The notes under the pieces: model-generated
Told to the model about the DNA's origin: nothing
The model's database searches: none
The model's input: the letters and a program-made list of their open reading frames with translations, nothing else
Assembly: GCA_017301995.1 (NCBI GenBank)
Contig: JAFLEH010000001.1
Span: 186,001 to 250,000 of the forward strand
Origin: Verrucomicrobiota bacterium
GTDB lineage: Bacteria; Verrucomicrobiota; Verrucomicrobiia; Verrucomicrobiales; Akkermansiaceae
Direction: 5' to 3'
Length of the DNA: 64,000 nucleotides
Translations under genes and position numbers: made by a program
Part shown: in pieces, positions 25,539 to 32,516 of the stretch
Layout: each line of letters begins with the position of its first letter
How positions within the stretch are numbered: position 1 is the first letter of the stretch

Positions 25539-25869
25539 AACTGCGGATCCATACGATCACGCATTACGATTTCTATCGCATCGTCGTTTATCCCGAAATC
25601 GGAAGTTGGCATGACCCGTGCATCCGTTTTTTCCACTGGGGAACTGAAAATCACTGATTCCACTGAAGTGATTTTTGATTTGGGGGAAATCCTTCCCATT
25701 CATCAATCGGTGCATTCCCACTCTTCTCCAAAAAATCAGTTTCCTCAGTGGCTCCCAGTCTCTCAGTGGTAAATCGAGCGTCCAAACCACCCTGAACTTC
25801 GGATTTCGGGTTATATCCTGCGCGGGACGCGCCGGATACGGACTGGGGCAGGATGCCCGCGGCCACATG
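25539..25869. other. Intergenic DNA between two copies of the oxidoreductase-lipoprotein module
   Basis: About 330 bp with no supported gene. It must contain the promoter of the minus-strand gene starting at 25538, although no convincing -35/-10 pair is apparent. It also contains the AT-rich inverted repeat listed at 25647-25675. The next operon's terminator follows directly at 25870-25909. Confidence 0.5.
25647..25675. repeat. 9-bp inverted repeat, AT-flanked
   Basis: AAAATCACT (25647-25655) and AGTGATTTT (25667-25675) are perfect inverted copies around an 11-base loop. The shape is that of a bidirectional terminator or an operator. Because it lies about 110 bp upstream of the minus-strand gene start at 25538 and no plus-strand gene ends here, an operator or a remnant terminator are both possible. 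Confidence 0.5.
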
Positions 25870-25909
25870 AAAAAAAAACGACCCCCGGGGAGAAGGTGCC
25901 CCGGGGGTC
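25870..25909 (-). terminator. Rho-independent terminator on the minus strand
   Basis: An 11-bp perfect GC-rich stem (GACCCCCGGGG at 25880-25890 with CCCCGGGGGTC at 25899-25909) has an 8-base loop. Read on the minus strand it is followed by nine T (25870-25878). It starts 29 bp past the stop at 25939, so it ends the minus-strand run of genes containing the lipoprotein copy 2, oxidoreductases and DoxX-like gene. It is the clearest terminator in the window. Confidence 0.93.
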
Positions 25910-25938
25910 TATGGAACAACAAACTAACAATAATCGGA

Positions 25939-26646
25939 TTACTGGGCGATGCCGTATACCTCGACTTCGATGTAGTGGTTCATCTCGTTGGAGGTGTTGC
26001 CCATGCTGTAGAGGCGGACGTAGCGGCCCTTGGTGCCCTTGCCGTCGGCGATGAGGCCGAAGCGGGATTCCACGTAGGGATTGTCGGAGCCCTTGCCGAG
26101 CTTCGAGGAGTCGTCGTAATCGTTGTTATACACGGTGGTGACACCGGTCTTGAACTCCGGATCGTCGGAGATCTGCACGATCACGTCGTGATAGGCGCGG
26201 CGCTGGGAGTGGAAGTGCCACAGGCACACCGCGTGAACGGCGGCGCTCTTTTCGAGGTCGATCTGGACCCATTGGGTGCCATCCAACAGTTCGACAAAGT
26301 ACCCTTCGCCGGCCTGCTTGTCGCCGTCGGTGATGAGGTCAAGCGTTCCGATGATCGGGTTGTCATCCGAGCTGGTGACCTTCTTGCCCTTGGACAGCAG
26401 CGCGGTGCCCTTGGGAACGAGGAAGGTCGGGGCCTTTTCCGGTACCTGGACCAGATTGGGCACATTCATCGGCTTGGGAGTTCCCTCGATCAACTCGGGG
26501 GGGAATTCCACGGCCAGCGGATCGCCGCCGGGAGTGCCGCCGGAGGTGCCGCCGCCGGAAGTGGACGAGCCGCCTCCCTTGCAGTTGATCAGGAACAGTG
26601 CGGTGGAAGCCGCGAGCAGTGTGGTAATGGTGGTGGTGTGTTTCAT
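25939..26646 (-). CDS. Discoidin-like (F5/8C-type) lipoprotein, copy 2
   Basis: 235 residues. The lipobox is FLINC (Cys at ~20). A Gly/Ser-rich linker leads into the same beta-sandwich as copy 1 (QWVQIDLEKSAAVHAVCLWH; DVIVQISDDPEF; GRYVRLYSMGNTS; NHYIEVEVYG). The two copies are close enough to be recent paralogs. It starts 4 bp after the oxidoreductase stop and is followed by the strong terminator. A surface carbohydrate-binding or scaffold role for the exported oxidoreductase is inference; no catalytic residues are visible. Confidence 0.83.
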   Translation of the reverse strand: MKHTTTITTLLAASTALFLINCKGGGSSTSGGGTSGGTPGGDPLAVEFPPELIEGTPKPMNVPNLVQVPEKAPTFLVPKGTALLSKGKKVTSSDDNPIIGTLDLITDGDKQAGEGYFVELLDGTQWVQIDLEKSAAVHAVCLWHFHSQRRAYHDVIVQISDDPEFKTGVTTVYNNDYDDSSKLGKGSDNPYVESRFGLIADGKGTKGRYVRLYSMGNTSNEMNHYIEVEVYGIAQ

Positions 26647-26650
26647 TCGG

Positions 26651-28048
26651 TTATACGCTTAGTTGTTCGGGAGTGAAAACGATCGGTTGCTTGGATAGAG
26701 CGGACGGATTGACATAATAAATCGGCGCTTCGCTGAGGAAGGCGTGGCGGGCGTCGCAGTTGAGTTTCGCCTCGCCGCGGATGGCGGCGAAGAAATTCTC
26801 AAGGTGCGGCTGATGGGGCGGCTTGTTCAGTTCGCCGGGCAGCGCGAACCCCTCGGGCGGAGCGGAGACACGGGAATCAACGACCCCTTCTGTCTTCGGT
26901 TTCGGTGCGGCCGCCTGCTTGCGCAGCAGCCCACGCTGGACCAATCCGTCCCAAGAGAGCGGCGGAATCTTGGCATTCGGATCAACCGGAACCGTGGGGT
27001 CCTTGGGCGCCGGACTGGTTTCCTTGAAAATTTCGGTCGCACTCGAATTCTCCGATATCTTGATCGTCCCTTCGGTGCCCATGAAACTCTCGTAATACCC
27101 GCCGCCGGCGCTGGTGGTGGTGAGAACCTGATAGAACGCGCGGACCAATCCCTGCGGAGTTTCATAGTCGAACAGCGCCATAACGTTGTCGAAATGCTCG
27201 CGGTTCTTGAAATAGCTGTTGGCACCCGTCGCATAAAGGGACTTCGGCACGGCACCAAGGAACCAGTTGAAGATGTCAATCTGATGGGCTCCAAGGTCGG
27301 AAATCGCACCACCGGATAGATCGCGGTAGAACCGCCAGTTCATGAACTGGTGCATGTCCTTGAAACCATATTTCGCGAGCACCTCAGGCTTGATCGTGAG
27401 CGACGGCTTGTAAGCGATGTCCTGGGACGACTTGACGGCGCGGTTCCACTGGCCATTCACATTGATGATCTGGCCGCAAATCTTGCTGCCATTGATCAAT
27501 TGGTCGAGCGTGAACCGATAGCGCGGATTGCTCCGGCGCTGATGGCCGATCTGGCAAAGCTTGCCGGATTTCTCCGCCGCCACCACCATGGCGCGCGCGC
27601 CTTCGATGGTGTTGGACATCATTTTCTCGCAATACACATGCAGTCCCGCTTCAAGACACTTAACCGTATGGGGGGAATGCCAGAAATCCGGCGTGGCGAT
27701 CACTGCCGCGTCGAGACCTTTCTCGGTGGCCAACATTTCATCGATATCGGCATAGGCTTTGGGTTTCTGCTTTTCGACCGCGTAAACATGCCCCACACCA
27801 GCGCCCCGATTGTAGTCCCAAATGTCACAAACCGCCTGGAAATGCAGGCCGGGAATGTTCTTCATGGCGTCGAACAGGACCTGTCCCTGTTTGCCGTGGC
27901 CGACAAGCGCGACGTTGATTTTCTTTGACGGCGCGGCGTCCGCGGCGCGGAGAATGTTAGGAACGCCGAGCACCAGGCCCGCGCCGACACCGGCGGTGGC
28001 GCGTTGGAGGAAATCCCTGCGCGGGATATTGGAAGGAGTGTTTTCCAT
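26651..28048 (-). CDS. Tat-exported Gfo/Idh/MocA oxidoreductase, module copy 2
   Basis: 465 residues. Signal PRRDFLQRATAGVGAGLVLG, Rossmann GHGKQGQVLFDAMKNI and lysine motif YCEKMMSNT (CEKM again, not CEKP), then AHQIDIFNWFLG. It is clearly paralogous to the 24177-25538 protein and followed by a paralogous lipoprotein. An insertion near residues 360-400 (PTVPVDPNAKIPPLSW, then QAAAPKPKTEG) is absent from copy 1. It lies 20 bp after the stop of a DoxX-like gene with a Cys-rich N-terminus, so that membrane protein may be its partner. Confidence 0.93.
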   Translation of the reverse strand: MENTPSNIPRRDFLQRATAGVGAGLVLGVPNILRAADAAPSKKINVALVGHGKQGQVLFDAMKNIPGLHFQAVCDIWDYNRGAGVGHVYAVEKQKPKAYADIDEMLATEKGLDAAVIATPDFWHSPHTVKCLEAGLHVYCEKMMSNTIEGARAMVVAAEKSGKLCQIGHQRRSNPRYRFTLDQLINGSKICGQIINVNGQWNRAVKSSQDIAYKPSLTIKPEVLAKYGFKDMHQFMNWRFYRDLSGGAISDLGAHQIDIFNWFLGAVPKSLYATGANSYFKNREHFDNVMALFDYETPQGLVRAFYQVLTTTSAGGGYYESFMGTEGTIKISENSSATEIFKETSPAPKDPTVPVDPNAKIPPLSWDGLVQRGLLRKQAAAPKPKTEGVVDSRVSAPPEGFALPGELNKPPHQPHLENFFAAIRGEAKLNCDARHAFLSEAPIYYVNPSALSKQPIVFTPEQLSV

Positions 28049-28068
28049 GATGGATCAGGGGTTCCGGG

Positions 28069-28674
28069 TTACCATTTCTTCAGCACGCAGAGCCGGTTGT
28101 ATTTCGACATCGAGAGCGCCATGACGATCATGATCATGTGGATGCCGAGCCAGGCCACGCCGGAGTCCTCCTTGATGAGGATCAGGCCGAAGGTGAGGCT
28201 GACATACAGCAGGCCCAATAGGAACAGCGAGGTGCGGGTGGCGATGCCGAGCAGGATGGTGAGGCCGAGCACGATGAGCGCGGGGCCGAGGACCTTGTCG
28301 TAGAGCGCGAGCATCTTCAGATTCATCAGTGGTTCCGCCTGGAATTTCTTCATCAGCGCCTCCGGCACGCCGTGGTAGTGGCTCATGGCGTATTCCTTAA
28401 CCTGCGTGGCTTCGGTTAGCCCGTAATCATTGGGCTTGCCGTCGATGTTCACCAGTTTGTCGGATCCCTGAAGTCCGGCGTATTTCTCCAAGCCCGTCTG
28501 GATCGCGCGGACGGCGAGCCAGATGCGGAGGAGGCCCGCGCCGTAGATGTTGGCGAGCGCGGCGCAGCAATCGGTCTTGCAGCATTCCTTGGATCCGCCG
28601 CCTTTGCAGCATTCGGCCGGGGCTTCACCCTTGCAGCATTCCGCGGAGTCGTTCTTGCAGCATTCTTCTGACAT
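28069..28674 (-). CDS. DoxX-like membrane protein with five N-terminal Cys-Cys pairs
   Basis: 201 residues. The first 37 residues contain ten cysteines, all as CC pairs, at 5-6, 13-14, 22-23, 31-32 and 36-37; four have the form ECCK, separated by short acidic or Gly-rich spacers. The rest is a four-helix DoxX-like membrane domain (IYGAGLLRIWLAVRAI; VLGPALIVLGLTILLGIA; LLGLLYVSLTFGLILI; LGIHMIMIVMALSM). DoxX-type proteins include quinone-reducing subunits and redox partners. Here it is sandwiched between two Tat-exported oxidoreductase genes, 55 and 20 bp away. The CC array could bind a metal or relay electrons; both are inference. DoxX versus a related four-helix family is moderately sure. 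Confidence 0.82.
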   Translation of the reverse strand: MSEECCKNDSAECCKGEAPAECCKGGGSKECCKTDCCAALANIYGAGLLRIWLAVRAIQTGLEKYAGLQGSDKLVNIDGKPNDYGLTEATQVKEYAMSHYHGVPEALMKKFQAEPLMNLKMLALYDKVLGPALIVLGLTILLGIATRTSLFLLGLLYVSLTFGLILIKEDSGVAWLGIHMIMIVMALSMSKYNRLCVLKKW

Positions 28675-28729
28675 ATCGTTTGTAGGTTAGGTTGTGTGTT
28701 GGAAATACGTTGTTAGTCCGGGAGGCTTA

Positions 28730-30088
28730 TCAGGAAAGTTTCGGTTCCCATCCTTTTCGATAGACCCGTTTGAGCATGGCCCGGACTTCCGGCATGCCGC
28801 GGGCCTCCATTTTGGCGAAGTCCCAGTCGATTTTCTTGCCGAAGCGCACGGCGAAGTTGCCGGCGAGGACCATTTCGGTGAGCGGTCCGGCGTGATCGAC
28901 GAAGTTGGAGACCGGTTTCGGCCCGTCGCCGCGGACGGCGGCGCAGAGTTCCTGGGTGGGGCCGCCCTTGACGCGCGGATAGACTTTTCTGATCTTGCGG
29001 GCTTTCTCGCGCAGGGCTTCCGGATAGACCACCGGGGCCCTTTCGCAGTAGGCGTCGTTGACGAAGATCGTGCCCTCGGTTCCCACGAACACCTGGCCGA
29101 ACTCCTTGTTCAACTGCAGATCGGCCGGAATGCCCGGCGGACGGACGAAATCCTTGTCATTGTTGGCATCGCCCACGCCGTCCTGCCAGACGACCTTCAC
29201 CGGGCCGCGGCGGCCTTTCGCGGGGAACTGATAGGTAATGGTGGCGCGTTTCGGGCAGGTGACATCGTCGAACTCGGAAACATTGCTCGCCTCGACGATG
29301 AAGTCGCCCCTCAGATCGAGCGCCCAGAACGCCGAATTCATGCTGTGGCAGCCGATGTCGCCGAGGGCGCCGCAGCCGTAATCCCAGAATCCGCGCCAGG
29401 CGAACGGATGGATTTTCGGGCTATACGGGCGCTCGGTGGCCACGGTTCCCTGCCAGACGTCCCAATTGATGTGCTCCGGCACCGGCTGGCTGGGGAATTC
29501 GAGTCCCTTGCCCTGGGGCCAGATCGGGCGGTTGGTCCAGTAGTGGACTTCCTTGACTTCGCCGATCAGCCCGGCCTCGATCCATTCGCGCAGGATGCGG
29601 GTGCCTTCCATGGTGGCGCCCTGGTTGCCCATCACGGTGAGCACGTTTTTCTGTTTGGCCAGGTTCTGGAGCACGCGGGCTTCCCAGAGGTTGTTGCACA
29701 TCGGTTTCTGGACCATCACCGGCTTGCCGAGCTTGATCGCCTCGAGCGCGATGGCGAAGTGCATGTGGTCGGGGGTGGAAACGGTGACCACGTCGATCTT
29801 GTCGGCAACGGTGGCGAACATTTCGCGGTAGTCCGAAAAATACTTCGCGTCCGGGTGGCGCTCCATGGCGCCTTTGGCCATGTTTTTGTCGATATCGCAG
29901 AGGAAGGCGATGCGGTTGCCGCCGGCAATCTGGGAGATGTCGCTGCTGCCCTTGCCGCCGCAACCGACGGCGGCGATGTTGAGTTGCTTGGATCCCTTGT
30001 TCTGGCCTAGCAGAATATTGGGGGCTAAGCCCGCGCCGGCCATGGCGGCGGCGGATTTGAGGAAGTTGCGGCGGGATGGATGGATCAT
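28730..30088 (-). CDS. Tat-exported Gfo/Idh/MocA oxidoreductase
   Basis: 452 residues. Twin-arginine-like signal SRRNFLKSAAAMAGAGLAPN, Rossmann AVGCGGKGSSDI and lysine motif MVQKPMCNN (QKP in place of EKP, the lysine retained), then ALGDIGCHSMNSAFW in the C-terminal domain. It is a separate subgroup from the two module copies and similar to the Gfo/Idh/MocA plus bacterial-type C-terminal domain proteins common in Planctomycetes and Verrucomicrobia. The next gene is the DoxX-like Cys-rich protein, 55 bp downstream. It probably shares the transcript ending at 25870. Confidence 0.93.
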   Translation of the reverse strand: MIHPSRRNFLKSAAAMAGAGLAPNILLGQNKGSKQLNIAAVGCGGKGSSDISQIAGGNRIAFLCDIDKNMAKGAMERHPDAKYFSDYREMFATVADKIDVVTVSTPDHMHFAIALEAIKLGKPVMVQKPMCNNLWEARVLQNLAKQKNVLTVMGNQGATMEGTRILREWIEAGLIGEVKEVHYWTNRPIWPQGKGLEFPSQPVPEHINWDVWQGTVATERPYSPKIHPFAWRGFWDYGCGALGDIGCHSMNSAFWALDLRGDFIVEASNVSEFDDVTCPKRATITYQFPAKGRRGPVKVVWQDGVGDANNDKDFVRPPGIPADLQLNKEFGQVFVGTEGTIFVNDAYCERAPVVYPEALREKARKIRKVYPRVKGGPTQELCAAVRGDGPKPVSNFVDHAGPLTEMVLAGNFAVRFGKKIDWDFAKMEARGMPEVRAMLKRVYRKGWEPKLS

Positions 30089-30132
30089 GTTCGTAAAGAA
30101 TGCTTGGATTGAAGAAATCGCGCTCGAAGTGC

Positions 30133-31416
30133 TCAGACGATGCGCGCGCCGAGACGCGGATGCTTCGCCTGCTCGGGATTGTCAATGATCTGTTCGGTTT
30201 TCGGGTCCCATTTTACCGGTTGTTTCGAGTCCATGGCGACCAGGGCGAGCATGCCGAACGACGCCGAGCGGTGGCAGCCCTCGGGTTCGGAAGCGGTATT
30301 GAAACGCCCCTCGCGGATGCAATTGATGAAATCCTGGTGGTGTCCGGGGATCTTCTCGTTGTAGCCGGCGGGCACGTTGCGCAGCATTTCGCGGTCGGAG
30401 GCCTCCAGGCGTCCGCGATCCACGTGGATCCAGCCATTTTCACCGGTGACCTTGGTGCCCATGAAATCGCTGCGTACCTCGATGACCCGGCCGTCCTCAA
30501 AGGTGCCTTGGTAGGCATATTTCACGTAGGTGTCGAAGACCTTGTGCTGGCCCAGTTCCCCGGCGGCCTCCACTTTGACCGGGCCGGTGTGGTCGAGCCC
30601 CAGCGACCACAGGGCGATATCGACGTGGTGGCCCACCCAGTCCATCAACTGGCCGCCGCCGAACGTGTGGGTCCAGCGCCAGTTCCACGGGTGGATCATC
30701 GGGTGGTAGGGGTAGCCTTTCACCGGGCCGCAATAGGTTTCCCAATCGAGGTGGGCCGGCGGTTTTCCGGCCATTTCCGCCCATTTGTCCTCCGGAGCGT
30801 GGCCCTGGATGCTCATGCCGGAGGGAGTGCCCGCCTCGATGCGGGTGATTTTTCCGAGCGTGTTGTTCTGGAGCAGGGCCTTGAACCGGCGGAATTCGCC
30901 ACCGGAGCGCTGCTGCGAGCCGGTTTGCCAGACGATTTTGTTCTTCTGGATCGCGTCCACCAGCATCCGGCCTTCGCGCAGGCCCCAGGTGAACGGCTTT
31001 TCGCCATACACGTGCTTGCCGGCATTGGCCGCCGCGATGCCGACACTGGCGTGCATGTGGTCCGGCGTGCCGCAAATCAGCGCGTCCAACCCCGGATGGG
31101 CGATCAGCTCCTTGAAGTGCTTGTAGGTCTTGCAGTCCTGGTTCTTGTAATGGTCGTCCACCTTTTTTTTCGCTCCATTCATCGCGTTGGCGTCGGGATC
31201 GCAGACCGCGACCACCCGGCAACCGGGCATGTGGAGGAAATTGTTCATGTCGCCCATTCCCATTCCGCCACAACCGACCAACCCGATGGCGATTTCGTCA
31301 TTCGGGGACCCCTGCTGGCCTTTCAGAAACGCCATCGGCGCAAGACCCAAGGCGGCCGCGCCGGTCGCCAGAAACCTGCGGCGGGGCATGGTGGAAACGG
31401 TCGGGGAGATGGACAT
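30133..31416 (-). CDS. Tat-exported Gfo/Idh/MocA oxidoreductase
   Basis: 427 residues from ATG 31416 (MSISPTVST), which has a G-rich ribosome site just upstream; a GTG at 31425 would add three residues. Signal MPRRRFLATGAAALGLAP, Rossmann GLVGCGGMGMGDMNN, lysine motif YGEKPFTWG, and MDWVGHHVDIALW in the C-terminal domain. It precedes the oxidoreductase at 28730-30088 by 44 bp on the same strand and probably heads this operon. An AraC-type regulator gene lies 78 bp upstream on the same strand. Substrate unknown. Confidence 0.93.
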   Translation of the reverse strand: MSISPTVSTMPRRRFLATGAAALGLAPMAFLKGQQGSPNDEIAIGLVGCGGMGMGDMNNFLHMPGCRVVAVCDPDANAMNGAKKKVDDHYKNQDCKTYKHFKELIAHPGLDALICGTPDHMHASVGIAAANAGKHVYGEKPFTWGLREGRMLVDAIQKNKIVWQTGSQQRSGGEFRRFKALLQNNTLGKITRIEAGTPSGMSIQGHAPEDKWAEMAGKPPAHLDWETYCGPVKGYPYHPMIHPWNWRWTHTFGGGQLMDWVGHHVDIALWSLGLDHTGPVKVEAAGELGQHKVFDTYVKYAYQGTFEDGRVIEVRSDFMGTKVTGENGWIHVDRGRLEASDREMLRNVPAGYNEKIPGHHQDFINCIREGRFNTASEPEGCHRSASFGMLALVAMDSKQPVKWDPKTEQIIDNPEQAKHPRLGARIV

Positions 31417-31494
31417 GGCCCCCACTACGCCCCTCCCCCGCCCGGTTTTTCAAGGACGACCGCATTTTTCGCCGTCGGGAACGGGCGCGGGGCA

Positions 31495-32421
31495 TCAGAT
31501 CGCGGCATATTGATCCCTGAAACTTCTGGGAGAACAGCCCGCGTGTTTGGAAAACCAACGGGAAAACGACGAAAGATCGTCGAATCCCGATTCCGAGGCC
31601 ACCTCCTTGACCCGGAGGCCTCGTTCCAACAGCGCGGAGCGGGCTCTTTCGAAACGGAACGCGTCGTGATTTTCCGCCAGGGTCTTTCCGGTGGCATCCT
31701 TGAGCAGACGGTCCAACTGCCTGGGCGAAACCCCGGCCGAGGCGGCCAACTCCCCTCGGTCCGGAAGCGGCAGAGCGGACGCCTCACGCAGTTTCGCGAG
31801 CAAATCCACCACCCTCGGGTCGCGGTTGGTCCCCATGTCGGGCTTCACGCCGAGATGATCCATCGCCCTGATGAATATCGACGCCCAGCCGCCCGCCAGT
31901 TCGAAAAGCCTCGCGGATTGCGCCAAGGTCACCGGGTGGCGACCGATGTGATAATGGTCGTGCGGGGTGGTCTCGCGGACCTGCCGGATCAGCTCCCGCG
32001 CCGAGGATTCCAGCCAGGGAGCTTCCGCGGACTCCAGAGACCGGGTGAGTCCCTCGTCGAAAAGATGCCTGCCACCCGGCCATTGCCACCGGACGGTCAC
32101 GGATAGAAAATGGAAATCACCCGCAAACGATTGGTTGCGCTTTCCGGGCTTCGGAAACAACCACACCCCCGGCCCGGCGCGGTGGGTTGCTCCACCGTGG
32201 TCCACCCGCGCCTCCCCCTCCAGAACAAGCCACGCGCTGTTTTCGGCCGAGTCGAGTTCCATCCCTTTGATGGCGGCTTCGTCGGCAGCCCACTTCCTCT
32301 CCAGCGCCCACAACAGCGCTGGCCGTGCCAAAAGCAGGCGTTCATAGGGTATCAACTCGGCGGCTTCCGGCATCACGGAAATCGTAGCGCACCCTGCCTC
32401 GTTCGCCAAGTTTTTGTCCAT
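31495..32421 (-). CDS. AraC-family transcriptional regulator
   Basis: 308 residues from ATG 32421 (MDKNLANEAG); a later ATG at 32373 (MPEAAELI) is plausible. Residues ~30-170 fit a cupin-like sensing domain (AWLVLEGEARVDHGG, then HFLSVTVRWQW). The C-terminal ~100 residues are an AraC double HTH (ELAASAGVSPRQLDRLLKDA; ARSALLERGLRVKEVASESG; FSRWFSKHAGCSPRSFRDQY). It is co-directional with, and 78 bp upstream of, the run of exported oxidoreductases, and divergent from the secreted 1230-residue protein, with 95 bp between them. Control of one or both by a carbohydrate signal is inference. Confidence 0.92.
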   Translation of the reverse strand: MDKNLANEAGCATISVMPEAAELIPYERLLLARPALLWALERKWAADEAAIKGMELDSAENSAWLVLEGEARVDHGGATHRAGPGVWLFPKPGKRNQSFAGDFHFLSVTVRWQWPGGRHLFDEGLTRSLESAEAPWLESSARELIRQVRETTPHDHYHIGRHPVTLAQSARLFELAGGWASIFIRAMDHLGVKPDMGTNRDPRVVDLLAKLREASALPLPDRGELAASAGVSPRQLDRLLKDATGKTLAENHDAFRFERARSALLERGLRVKEVASESGFDDLSSFSRWFSKHAGCSPRSFRDQYAAI

Positions 32422-32516
32422 CCCTGCCAACCGAGAATGCTGGAACCCCCTTCGCTTCCGATATTCAATCGCCCGGGTTTCCTCCCCTTTCCCCGAAATT
32501 AAGCCACTTTCCCGAG

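Noticed and set aside
25557..25922. 121-codon minus-strand open frame between the two module copies
   Set aside because: Starts inside the terminator region and reads like translated non-coding DNA; no family or ribosome site.
28694..30010. 438-codon plus-strand open frame
   Set aside because: Antisense to a Tat-exported oxidoreductase with full motifs.
30100..32106. 668-codon plus-strand open frame
   Set aside because: Antisense shadow of the oxidoreductase (30133-31416) and AraC regulator genes, which have clear family motifs; the frame is open because of high GC content.
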